This document shows positions 8,585 to 17,033 of a stretch of 64,000 nt of DNA, in pieces (the stretch's first letter is position 1; each line of letters opens with the position of its first letter). A model generated the notes under the pieces. It did not search any database. It saw only the letters and a list, made by a program, of their open reading frames with translations, and was not told the origin of the DNA. The position numbers and the translations under genes are program-made. The stretch comes from an uncultured Paracoccaceae bacterium. GTDB lineage: Bacteria > Pseudomonadota > Alphaproteobacteria > Rhodobacterales > Rhodobacteraceae. The DNA lies in NCBI GenBank assembly GCA_951812305.1, contig CATOSB010000032.1:1-64000 (forward strand), in the 5' to 3' direction.

Positions 8585-10642
8585 CTATGTTGTTGAAGAG
8601 AATAGGTTTTGCTGATCCGGGTGCGATACCGCGGGGTATTTTGGGTTCTGTCGGGCCCGTTTCTTGAGTTGTTGTGCCTTCGTTTTTGACAGTTCCTTGC
8701 GCTCAAATACCCATGGTCCGTCGGCAAGCGGGTGGTCTGCTTTGATATCACCTGCTTCTGCTGCCAACCGCAATGTTTTTGGCGCTACGCCGATCAGTTT
8801 TGCTGCGCCAGAGAGATTGAGCCACGGGTCAAGACCATTGGGTTCGGGCTTGAATACGGGAATCTTGCGGTAGGACCGCAGTGCTGTGACTCGCTCCCTG
8901 GTCCATCGGTTGCCGTTTCCGGTGACGAGACCGTTCCGGTTCAGAACGCCGGCGATGACATCGTCGCTGGCGATCCGCGCAAGCTGGCGCACGGCTTCGA
9001 CAATATCCGGCGGCGTCGCGTTGCGCTGTCCTCTGCGGCGCTTTGGCAGGCGGATTTCCGTATGTGCGCCACCCACCCAATGAACCATCAAAACGATCTC
9101 GGAGGCATCATCGTCAAGATCTGCCACCACTTCCCGGATCACCGTGCGAACGATGCGCTTCTTCAACCTGGCATCGGTGGCCGGCGCGAACCAGACGCGT
9201 TCGAGATCGGCCCCCAGGGCCGCCAGGTCTTCCACCGGCGGCGTGGTCCCGTTCGGGCTGACCGCGTCATGGTGAACGATCTTGTTCTCGATCTCCTGAA
9301 CCTGCTGAAGTGCCCGGTTCCACCGGGCTTCCAGTTCGGCGGTCACGAGGCGGTTCTCGGGATCGGATGCATCATACTGCCGGAATGCCCGATCAGTCGC
9401 GTATTGAGCCGCTTCCAGATCACGGCAGAGCGCATCGCGAACCTGATCCCGCTGGCGCACTGCTTGCCTGGCGGCCACCTCTGCGGCGGCAAGGGCGCCG
9501 GGTCCGACTACCTTCAAAAGCGCCTGTTCAATGGCATCGTCGACCCGCAATCCGCCGAAAGCGATGCAGCGCGCTTCGCCGTTGTCCAAAAGGCCGCGCC
9601 AGCAGGAGTAACGCGGGATGTCATGCTTCTTGCCGGTATAGCGAACCGTAAGCTTGCGGCCGCAGCGCCGACAACGCAGCAGCCCGGCCAGGAGCGCGGA
9701 ACCATGTTTGGCCGCGCCATGATGCCTGCTCTGAGGGACGTTATTGCTTACCATCTTGCGGATCGCCTCTGCCCGTTCCCAACTCACATAGCCTTCATGC
9801 GCGCCCGGCTTCAATGCCAGCCAGTCGTTGCGGTCTTTCCTGCGAATGGCGGTTGCCCCGAACCCCGCCGCTGCCCGGGTCTTGCCATAGGCATAGGCCC
9901 CGCCATAGGCCGGATTGACGATCATGCGATGGATGGTGGCATATGTCGGCCGCCGCCAGAGCACTTCACCCTGTTTGCGCAAACTGGGCAATTCAAGGTC
10001 ATGTTCGAGAAACCACATGAGGGCCTGCCGCGCGCTCCCCAGCTCGGCGACCTTGTCGAAAACCAGGGATATGGCCTCTTGCACGCGGCGGTCCGGGTCC
10101 TTCTCAAGCCGGTCCCCAGCTTTTACGAATCCGACTGGGGCAGCGACGACAAGTTCGCCGCGCCGTGCTTTCTCGTGGCGCGCGGCGAGAGATCGTTGTC
10201 TGAGAAGATCGAGTTCGTATTCGTTCAAGCTGCCCTTCAGGCCCAAAAGCAGCCGGTCATTGCCATCGCGCGGTGCATAAACCGTTTCCTGGTCGATCAG
10301 TACTGTGTCGACGACGCGACACATCTCTACGAGGTGCTGCCAATCCCTGCTGTTGCGCGCAAAGCGGGACACCTCGCGCGCCGCGACGGCGCCGGCCTTG
10401 CCCAAACAAACATCCGCGATCATCCGGTCAAAGCCTTCTCGCGCAACACCACCCGCCGCAGAACGGCCGAGATCGTCATCCACGGTCTCGATCCGGCTCC
10501 AACCCAAATCCGACAGCCGCTCCCGCATGGCATATTGCAGGGTGCTGCTTTCCCGGTTGTGCAGGACCTGGTGGGCCGATGACTGACGGACGTAAAGGAT
10601 CGCCTTGCGCTCCAGATGCTGCGGGCCAATCTTCTCATGCTT
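8585..10642 (-). CDS. Large serine recombinase
   Basis: This protein of about 685 aa has an N-terminal resolvase catalytic domain (ILYVRQSS with the nucleophile Ser at about residue 18, REVSRFARNSRDW near 90), a recombinase domain, a zinc ribbon (CRRCGRK near 340 and a later CxxxG...C), a coiled coil (about 395-460) and a C-terminal region with a helix-turn-helix. Large serine recombinases integrate and excise mobile DNA. I start it at the ATG at 10640-10642, which has GGGGAG 7 bases upstream. It overlaps the stop of the small upstream gene. Confidence 0.9.
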   Translation of the reverse strand, partial: KHEKIGPQHLERKAILYVRQSSAHQVLHNRESSTLQYAMRERLSDLGWSRIETVDDDLGRSAAGGVAREGFDRMIADVCLGKAGAVAAREVSRFARNSRDWQHLVEMCRVVDTVLIDQETVYAPRDGNDRLLLGLKGSLNEYELDLLRQRSLAARHEKARRGELVVAAPVGFVKAGDRLEKDPDRRVQEAISLVFDKVAELGSARQALMWFLEHDLELPSLRKQGEVLWRRPTYATIHRMIVNPAYGGAYAYGKTRAAAGFGATAIRRKDRNDWLALKPGAHEGYVSWERAEAIRKMVSNNVPQSRHHGAAKHGSALLAGLLRCRRCGRKLTVRYTGKKHDIPRYSCWRGLLDNGEARCIAFGGLRVDDAIEQALLKVVGPGALAAAEVAARQAVRQRDQVRDALCRDLEAAQYATDRAFRQYDASDPENRLVTAELEARWNRALQQVQEIENKIVHHDAVSPNGTTPPVEDLAALGADLERVWFAPATDARLKKRIVRTVIREVVADLDDDASEIVLMVHWVGGAHTEIRLPKRRRGQRNATPPDIVEAVRQLARIASDDVIAGVLNRNGLVTGNGNRWTRERVTALRSYRKIPVFKPEPNGLDPWLNLSGAAKLIGVAPKTLRLAAEAGDIKADHPLADGPWVFERKELSKTKAQQLKKRARQNPKYPAVSHPDQQNLFSSTT

Positions 10643-10820
10643 CATGATCATTCTCCCCGTCTGCCGCGCCTGCATATTCCGCCATCAGGCGTGCCATCAA
10701 CCGTGTCAGCGTTTGCCGCGTGTCGTCGGGGAGGCTCTGCCAAAGCGGAGTCTGCGTCGCGGTCGCGGACCGAGCGTCCGGGAACAGTTCGAGTTGCGTC
10801 GTCGTCATTTTGCGCGGCAT
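10635..10820 (-). CDS. Small accessory protein of the serine-recombinase module
   Basis: This 61-aa protein starts MPRKMTTTQLELFPDARSA and continues with LPDDTRQTLTRLMARLM. Proteins like this sit between a DUF5372-like gene and a large serine recombinase in other proteobacterial elements, as here. Its role is unknown. Its stop overlaps the recombinase start by a few bases, and its whole length overlaps the 3-prime part of the upstream gene in another frame. Confidence 0.6.
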   Translation of the reverse strand: MPRKMTTTQLELFPDARSATATQTPLWQSLPDDTRQTLTRLMARLMAEYAGAADGENDHEA

Positions 10821-11235
10821 TGGCCAACCTCCGATTCTCGTGTTCAGAGTCCAATGCTGCGTCAACGCGGGATGGGGAGTCGGGTTTATTGAACGACTCA
10901 TAGTCGATATCGCAAACAAGCCCCGCAAGAGCCTTCAGAGCGCCCAGGTCCACATGCGCCGTATCGACCCGACGACAGGCCGCACATGAGGCCCGGTCAA
11001 ACATCCATATAGGGACTTCCAGAAGCCGGTCCGACCGGCGGCCGGTGAGATTGCACCGAAACACGGCTTCGCCGGATTTATCGATCACCTCATGGACATA
11101 AACCGACCGGCCAAACCAGGGGTGCCATCGATAATGAACCTCGCGCAGGTCGGTAACGTGGGTGTTCTGGCGTTCTGTTGTACAATTCTGAGCGCCCTCA
11201 CACCGCCCTTGATAAACGGACACCGGACATCGCAT
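10648..11235 (-). CDS. DUF5372-like protein of the recombinase module
   Basis: The first 115 residues (REVHYRWHPWFGRSVYVHEV, later LEVPIWMFDRASCAACRRV) resemble the DUF5372 proteins that precede large serine recombinases in mobile elements. Function unknown. The frame then runs another 70 low-complexity residues across the next gene, so the real C-terminus may be shorter or the two genes truly overlap. The 5-prime side is bordered by an IS630 insertion at 11291. Confidence 0.55.
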   Translation of the reverse strand: MRCPVSVYQGRCEGAQNCTTERQNTHVTDLREVHYRWHPWFGRSVYVHEVIDKSGEAVFRCNLTGRRSDRLLEVPIWMFDRASCAACRRVDTAHVDLGALKALAGLVCDIDYESFNKPDSPSRVDAALDSEHENRRLANAAQNDDDATRTVPGRSVRDRDADSALAEPPRRHAANADTVDGTPDGGICRRGRRGE

Positions 11236-11291
11236 ACTTCACCCACGCGCAGATACGAAAAGCGGCATGAACACAAACCTGGTACATCTTA

Positions 11292-12460
11292 TACCAAGGG
11301 TGCTTCAAAATGACTCAGCTATGGATTTTGGGTACCGCCTGAGGTGCTGAGGTGATTCAAGATTGGCAAAGGAGACCACCGATGCCAGCCAGGATACCGA
11401 TGCGAGCCGATTTTACCGCCAATGATCTGCGCAAGCTTGCCGCAGAGAGTTCTGATGCCCGGCAGAGCCGACGGCTTTTGTCGCTTGCCGCTATCGCCGA
11501 TGGCATGTCGCGTGGGGCTGCGGCCCGCATTGGCGGGATGGACCGGCAAACGCTCAGGGACTGGGTGCTCCGTTTCAACGCTGATGGTCCAGCGGGGCTG
11601 CTGGATCGGCAGCGAGGAGGCTCGCGATCCCGCCTTGACAATGCGCAACTGGATGAACTGGCGGCTCTTGTCGAGACCGGTCCTGATCCTGAAAAGGACG
11701 GTGTCGTCCGCTGGCGGCGGGTCGATTTGAAGAATGTGATCAAGGCGCGTTTTGGCGTCGACTATCACGAGCGCCATGTGGGGCAGATTCTGCACAATCT
11801 GGGCTTTTCCCACATCAGCGCACGCCCTCAGCACCCGGGGCAGGACGTGCAGGTCATTGAGGATTTCAAAAAAACTTCGGCGACAATCTGAAGGAGACGC
11901 TTCAGGGGGTGCCGCCGGACAAACCCGTCGAAATCTGGTTCCAGGACGAGATGCGTCTCGGTCAGAAGAACACCCGCGTCCGCCAGTGGGCACGCAAGGG
12001 CACACGGCCCCGCCAGCCCGCCGATCAGCGTTACCAAAATGCGTATCTTTTTGGCGCCATCTGCCCCGAACGCGGCACCGGCGCGGCGATCATGATGCCA
12101 GCAGCCGACACCTATGCGATGCAGCGCCACCTGGAAGAAATCAGCAAAATTGTCTCCGATGGCGCCCACGCCGTCATCCTCATGGACCAAGCCGGCTGGC
12201 ACACGACATCCGCTCTGGAAATCCCGCAAAACCTGTCGCTCATGTTTCTGCCGCCCAAATCACCAGAGCTGAATCCAACCGAAAACATTTGGCAATATCT
12301 CCGCCAGACATGGCTCGCAAACCGGACGTTCGACACATATGACGCGATTCTCGACGCGGGGTGCGAGGCCTGGAACAACCTCATCGCAAGACCGCAAACC
12401 ATCACATCCATCGCAAGCCGCAACTGGGCGAAAGTCGGTCAGATTGAATAACCCTTGGTA
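11292..12460 (+). mobile_element. IS630-family element, copy 1 (1169 bp)
   Basis: Terminal inverted repeats TACCAAGGG (11292-11300) and CCCTTGGTA (12452-12460), flanked by TTA on each side, fit the TA target choice of IS630 elements. Apart from flanks it is the same as the copy at 30486-31654. It carries one transposase in two frames. Confidence 0.92.
11382..12451 (+). CDS. IS630 transposase made by -1 frameshift (two ORFs)
   Basis: ORF1 (11382-11891) has the helix-turn-helix DNA-binding half. ORF2 (in frame from 11873, ending 12451) has the DDE core: EIWFQDEMRLG, VILMDQAGWHTT and LPPKSPELNPTENIW. They join at a run of seven A at 11868-11874, where a -1 shift continues straight into ORF2; IS630 elements are known to use such shifts. 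The ATG at 11382 has AAAGGAG 7 bases upstream. Confidence 0.88.
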
Positions 12461-12606
12461 TTAGCCAAGCCGCAAGCCTGTCCTAAAAAGCAGGACCACT
12501 TCGCACTGTCCGGAAACAGGGACGAAGTCCATGCAAGATCAAGTATTCGAAGTAGTGAAGTCTGTTGAAGCTGCGTTCGAGCACCGAGCCACGGTATTTT
12601 TTTTAC
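12461..12606. other. Short remnant between IS630 and IS66 copies
   Basis: 146 bp with no recognisable gene. It should be the continuation of the DNA upstream of the recombinase module, cut by two insertions. Confidence 0.5.
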
Positions 12607-14207
12607 GTAACTCCCAAGCACCCTGTCCGATAGGGTTGCGGGGTTTTGTTCCGTCAGAGCCGTGCGATGATCTGAGGTGGTGACAGGGTCAGGATTTCCA
12701 GGATGTTGAACCGGTGTTTTCTGGCCGTCGAGATGACGGACCTGATGTCGGCGAAGACCCGCGCGCCCTCGAGGGTGCGGAAGGTGCCCGAGATTTTCAT
12801 GCGCAGCTTCATCATGCGCAGGTCCTGTTCGGCCTGATTGTTTGTGAATGGGACCGCGAAGTCGGCGATGAATCGCAAAACGTCATCGCGGTAGTCACGC
12901 AGGCGGAGGAGCAGGTTGTGGCCTGGCCGCCTGGCTTTTCGGCCGCGGGTGCCGGGGCTTTTGGCCAGCGGGGGCTGGCGTTCGTGGAAGGCGAGCCCCT
13001 TGGCGAGGATCGCCATGTATCTGGTGACGATACCCTGGCGAACCAGTTCCGGGAGTTCGGTCTCGCCTTGATCCTGAGCCGCGCATCTGAGTTGATTGGC
13101 GCTATGAAGCACTGCGCTCATCTCCGTCGCCCAAGGCTCTTTTTCGATCTCTTCGATGGCCTTGAGTTCGCGCAAGTGATGCGCCCCGCAGAGGGCGTGG
13201 GCGTCCACTCCGCTCATATGGGCGTAGTAGGGTTTCCAGTGATCATGAATGATCGTCCCGCCGGTCAGGAAGGTTGGAACAGCACCGCGTTTGGCGCTGA
13301 TGCGGTAATGGGTGAAGGCGGTATCGCAGATCGTGTGCAGCCAGTGCAGCTTGCCGGCAACACGAAGTCCGGTCTCGTCCAGATGCCGAACGCCGCCTTC
13401 GGCAAGCCGGGCGAGAATGTGTTCAACCACGACACCCATCTTATTTGCCGCGCCGCGCGTCCAGTTGGTCACGCTGGCCGCGCACAAGCTGGTGGCCCCA
13501 AACAGGTCGCGCATAAGCTGGCAGACCCGATCCTCGGGTATCAGCTGCTGAACATTGCAATAGACCGCCACCGCCCGCATGCGCGTGCCATATTGCACAT
13601 GCGCGGCCACGCCATCGGGAAAGCCAGCCGTCGTCGTGGCTCGACAATGGTCGCAACAATAAACCGCCGCCTGATGCTCGGTGACCTCCAGGCGTGGCGC
13701 AGGCAAGTCGAACACCTGACGCTTCTCGATCCCTTTCACCATCTCCGCCGTCAGGGCGCTCTGACAGGCGCTGCAATGCGTCGCCTCATGCCGTTCGACA
13801 AAGTCGGGTGTTGACGTCTGGCGCAGGGTGTCGCCCCGGTGGCCAACTTGGCCGCCACTTTTCTTTCCGGATTTGCCACGCAGGCTGCGCGGGGCTGGCT
13901 TCTTCAGGCCATCACTTGAAGGGGGCTTGCTGCTATTGCTGCTGTTCTTGGCCAACTGTCGGCGCAGGTCCGTGATCTCTTCCGCCATGCTCGCCAACGC
14001 AGCTTCAAGCTCAGCGATCCGACGCAGAGCCGTGGCGAGAAGTTGTTCAAGGGCGGCAACCTGATCCATCCCACCACTGATTCAGAGAAATCAACCCGGC
14101 GCCACAGAATTCAGACAAGAAAGAAAAAAAACACGCGCAAAATGGCAAATTCGACTCACCATAAAACTGACAATAACACTCAAACGTGGGGGGTGCTTGG
14201 GAGTTAC
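12607..14207 (-). mobile_element. IS66-family element, copy B
   Basis: Complete 1601-bp copy, terminal repeats at 12607-12623 and 14191-14207. Flanks (TTTTTTAC and GTTTAAAC) do not match, so no target duplication remains. Copy B shares base variants with the copy at 16987 (for example GAGTTGATT and CGCCCGCATG where copies A, D and F read GAGCTGATT and TGCCCGCATG). Confidence 0.94.
12654..14069 (-). CDS. IS66-family transposase (copy B)
   Basis: The 471-aa product is identical to that of copy A as far as I can see; only silent variants differ. Intact, with coiled coil, zinc-ribbon-like segment and DDE core. Confidence 0.94.
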   Translation of the reverse strand: MDQVAALEQLLATALRRIAELEAALASMAEEITDLRRQLAKNSSNSSKPPSSDGLKKPAPRSLRGKSGKKSGGQVGHRGDTLRQTSTPDFVERHEATHCSACQSALTAEMVKGIEKRQVFDLPAPRLEVTEHQAAVYCCDHCRATTTAGFPDGVAAHVQYGTRMRAVAVYCNVQQLIPEDRVCQLMRDLFGATSLCAASVTNWTRGAANKMGVVVEHILARLAEGGVRHLDETGLRVAGKLHWLHTICDTAFTHYRISAKRGAVPTFLTGGTIIHDHWKPYYAHMSGVDAHALCGAHHLRELKAIEEIEKEPWATEMSAVLHSANQLRCAAQDQGETELPELVRQGIVTRYMAILAKGLAFHERQPPLAKSPGTRGRKARRPGHNLLLRLRDYRDDVLRFIADFAVPFTNNQAEQDLRMMKLRMKISGTFRTLEGARVFADIRSVISTARKHRFNILEILTLSPPQIIARL

Positions 14208-14631
14208 GTTTAAACATACTAAGGAAAATATTGACCGGCGCTTTGAATCTATTGTCAAGTTGTTGAAATGCGTCTTTAAAGACGCGAAAGCTCTGGATGA
14301 TCGGGTTAAGTGGCATGTTCAACCGCAGGATCCCCGTGTCGGAATTGGCCATTGCGTAATGAGTTTCTTAGCAACTTTCTTGAGTCTGATATTTCTCCCA
14401 GCGGCCATTGTCATTGCTGGCAGCATGACGAATTTGGATCCACACCCAACAAGGGGATTTTTTGTAGAAAAGTCGACGTTAGCCTGGTTTGTTGTCGTGC
14501 TTACCGCTCTTCCTGCGGCTGTAATCTCTTATTTTGGCAGGAAAAAATCTGTTATTTTTCAAATGATCGTGGGTGTGTTAGTCTCATCTTTGTTTGTTGG
14601 ACTTATCTTCCTTGTAGCTAATGGAAACTGA
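14208..14631 (+). pseudogene. Membrane protein, N-terminus cut by IS66 copy B
   Basis: The frame emerges from the IS end with no native start codon. The residual ~140 residues have a charged N-terminal part (KHTKENIDRRFESIVKLLK), then three hydrophobic segments (about residues 52-77, 93-113 and 118-139 of the readable frame) typical of transmembrane helices. The base composition is clearly more AT-rich than the surroundings, suggesting foreign origin. It overlaps the next gene by a few bases, so both form a unit. No family recognised. Confidence 0.6.
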
Positions 14632-14632
14632 C

Positions 14633-15142
14633 ATGAAGCGCATTATGGATAAAGTAGCTAGAAACCTAACTATTGTAGGAGTTGCAGCTGGCCTACTAGC
14701 ATTTGGTCTAGTGAGTTCTCCAAGCTCTAGCCTTGCTCAAGAAGTTGATATTTCAACTGCAGAGTGGAATTCGTTTAGGGCAGGCGTAGACAATACGAAA
14801 TTGCTCAATGAGGCTGGCTGCGGTAAAGCGCGTAAACAACCAGAAGTCTCTCCGGTACAAATTGGTGTTAGTTACAGCTTTACAGAAGAAAAACTTGGTT
14901 TTTTAGGCTGGACATCCAACTTAATAGTCAACCCTTCGGAAACAGTTGCCAAACGGGATGTGTATGCTGTTAATTTGGATCAGATATCGTTAGAACTATG
15001 GAATCAGGTTGTTGCCCAGGCATCTTCCTCGCCTAATGGTGAAATACGCTTATCGGTGATATTAGCTAATGGAGATGGTTACGTCGGGACGCCTATTAAA
15101 TGGGTGAGCTACTCCCCATTTCTTGGACAAGATCTGGCGTAA
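14633..15142 (+). CDS. Exported protein, unknown function
   Basis: This protein of about 169 aa has a typical Sec signal peptide: MKRIMDKVARN, a hydrophobic core (LTIVGVAAGLLAFGLV) and a likely cleavage after SLAQ. The mature part has no motif I recognise. I prefer the ATG at 14633 over the earlier one at 14621 because it gives the canonical basic signal start. The stop lies 2-3 bp from the IS3 element end, so the C-terminus could be slightly changed. AT-rich like its upstream partner. Confidence 0.6.
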   Translation: MKRIMDKVARNLTIVGVAAGLLAFGLVSSPSSSLAQEVDISTAEWNSFRAGVDNTKLLNEAGCGKARKQPEVSPVQIGVSYSFTEEKLGFLGWTSNLIVNPSETVAKRDVYAVNLDQISLELWNQVVAQASSSPNGEIRLSVILANGDGYVGTPIKWVSYSPFLGQDLA

Positions 15143-15143
15143 A

Positions 15144-16007
15144 TTAAGCTACTCTTTGTACCTGCTGATCGGGTTGGGTTGTGTCATTTCGCTGCCAGTA
15201 GATCACAGCGGGTGGTTTGCCGCCAAGGGCGGAATGAGGGCGCTTGTGGTTGTAGAACGCGATCCACTTTCTGACGCCAGCTTTGGCCTCTGATCCAGTT
15301 TCCCAGGCGTGCAGGTAGACGCATTCATACTTCAGCGACCGCCACAGCCGTTCAACAAAGATGTTATCGAGGAATCGGCCTTTGCCATCCATCGAGATGC
15401 GCACGTTTGAGCGCCGCAATCTGTCCGTCCAAACAAACGACGTGAACTGGCTGCCTTGGTCGGTGTTCATAATGCCTGGCGTGCCGAACTTGTGGATCGC
15501 CTCGTTCAGCGCATCGACACAGAACTCAGCCTCCAGCGTGTTCGAGATGCGCCACGCCAGAACTTTGCGCGTGTGCCAGTCCATGATGGCGACCAGATAC
15601 AGAAAGCCACGCCGCATGGGCAGATATGTGATGTCAGCACACCAAACCTGATTGGGCCGATCCACACGCAGGCCACGCAGCAGGTATGGATAAATCTTGT
15701 GGCCTTTAGCGGCCTTGCTGGTGTTGGGTTTCTGGTAAATCGGCATAAGGCCCATCAACCGCATCAGGCGTCTGATCCGCTTCTCATTGACCACGTGGCC
15801 ATCATTGCGCAGATGCCACGTCATCTGGCGCACCCCGTAAAACGGGGTCTCAAGGAACTGCTTATCAATCATGCGCATCAGGTCGAGGTTCATCTCACTC
15901 TCGCCCTTCGGCTCATAGTAAAACGACGACCGCGAGATCGACAGCAACGCGCATTGCTTGCCAACCGAAAGACCTGGCAGGTTTGGCTCAATCATCTTGC
16001 GCCTCAC
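15144..16007 (-). CDS. IS3-family OrfB transposase
   Basis: This 287-aa integrase-like transposase has a complete DDE core: WCADITYLP, NTDQGSQFTS and IFVERLWRSLKYE. It ends with the normal FYNHKRPHSALG signature followed by a short tail. Its start overlaps the orfA stop by 4 bp, which in IS3 elements is where a -1 frameshift makes the OrfAB fusion. The stop codon overlaps the terminal repeat. Confidence 0.92.
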   Translation of the reverse strand: MRRKMIEPNLPGLSVGKQCALLSISRSSFYYEPKGESEMNLDLMRMIDKQFLETPFYGVRQMTWHLRNDGHVVNEKRIRRLMRLMGLMPIYQKPNTSKAAKGHKIYPYLLRGLRVDRPNQVWCADITYLPMRRGFLYLVAIMDWHTRKVLAWRISNTLEAEFCVDALNEAIHKFGTPGIMNTDQGSQFTSFVWTDRLRRSNVRISMDGKGRFLDNIFVERLWRSLKYECVYLHAWETGSEAKAGVRKWIAFYNHKRPHSALGGKPPAVIYWQRNDTTQPDQQVQRVA

Positions 16008-16346
16008 TTGCCGTTCCAGGGTTTGAGCTTTCTGGCCAAAAAATCATTGGCGACGGCCAACTCCCCGATTTTGGCATGCAAGTCTTTCACTTGCTCTTCA
16101 TCGACTTCCGGTGCCTTCCGGCCACCGCGCTCAAAAACGCCAGACGCGCCTTCAAGCAGGGCACGCTTCCATTGATGGATCATCGTGGGATGCACGCCAA
16201 ACCGGCTAGCCAGCTCGCTGACCGTTTCTTCACCTTTCAGCGCCTCTAACGCCACCTTGGCTTTGAATTCTGGATGATGTTGCTTCCGTTTCGACATTTC
16301 TGATCTCCTTCGCGTTGAAGATCAGCAGACAACAAATCGCAGCTTA
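15145..16346 (-). mobile_element. IS3-family element, about 1.2 kb
   Basis: Imperfect inverted repeats starting TAAGCT (15145) match the complement at 16341-16346, and continue with shared TTTGT and CTGCTGAT blocks. Both orfA and orfB are intact. I see no clear target duplication. Confidence 0.8.
16004..16297 (-). CDS. IS3-family OrfA
   Basis: This 97-aa helix-turn-helix protein (HPEFKAKVALEALKGEETVS, then RFGVHPTMIHQWK) is followed by a leucine-rich coiled coil ending in FLARKLKPW, the usual OrfA architecture. Complete length for the family. Confidence 0.92.
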   Translation of the reverse strand: MSKRKQHHPEFKAKVALEALKGEETVSELASRFGVHPTMIHQWKRALLEGASGVFERGGRKAPEVDEEQVKDLHAKIGELAVANDFLARKLKPWNGK

Positions 16347-16370
16347 CGTCAGTGTCCGAATTTCGGGGGG

Positions 16371-16751
16371 TAGCTCAGGGATACGAGCGCAATCGAAGCT
16401 ATTTCGGCACGGATCGAACTTTCTGTTTGTAGTGGACTTCAGCATAATGAGTTGGCAAAAACATATGCTTCATCTCTTATGGCTGAATCCTTTAGGCACT
16501 TCGGTGTGTGCGATGAAAGAACTGAGTCTGACGTTACTGGGATTGCTGCAGCCGCAGTACATTTTTGCGAGACTTTGGACGATGCTGAAAAGCGGCTCGA
16601 AGGTACGAAAATGTATCTAGGATTCTCATTTCTCCCTGAGGTTGATGGTTTATTTCCTATTCGCTCTCTGACGACTGCCAGCGGAGCTGGAGGTGAGAAG
16701 TTGGGAGTAGAGGTTCCCAGCTGGCCATATGTTGAAAGAGTCGGTGGTTAA
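16371..16751 (+). pseudogene. Gene remnant, unknown function
   Basis: A frame open from 16371 to 16751 encodes about 126 residues without a good start codon (a TTG at 16452 is possible). The segment NELAKTYASSLMAES through ERVGG shows normal protein composition but no family I recognise. A stop lies between this frame and the IS3 end, so it is probably the 3-prime part of a gene destroyed by the IS3 insertion. Confidence 0.35.
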
Positions 16752-16986
16752 GCACTTATGGTTCTGTCGCAAATTTTTTGTAACATGGGGCTGCTTGCCA
16801 ATCTGTGATAGACGTCGGCCTTTGAATTGGCGGGTGAGTATCAGAACGTGACGATTGGGGTCCATTAGGGCTCAGTGCAAAATACCCCTCTAAGAAAAGT
16901 AACCCGTTGTAATCAAATGATTTTTATAGCTGTGCTTTCTGCGAATTTTGTGCGCATTTGCAAGCCTCTTAATTCATTGTTTTTAA
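16752..16986. other. AT-rich non-coding stretch
   Basis: 235 bp without a credible gene. It ends at the target duplication GTTTTTAA (16979-16986) of the next IS66 copy. Confidence 0.5.
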
Positions 16987-17033
16987 GTAACTCCCAAGCA
17001 CCCTGTCCGATAGGGTTGCGGGGTTTTGTTCCG

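Noticed and set aside
8732..10582. A 616-codon plus-strand frame across the large serine recombinase
   Set aside because: Shadow of the real minus-strand gene in GC-rich DNA; the minus-strand product has clear recombinase motifs.
12714..13814. A 366-codon open frame antisense to each IS66 transposase copy
   Set aside because: It appears in all copies only because it mirrors the transposase gene; it has no domain, no start signal and no independent conservation.
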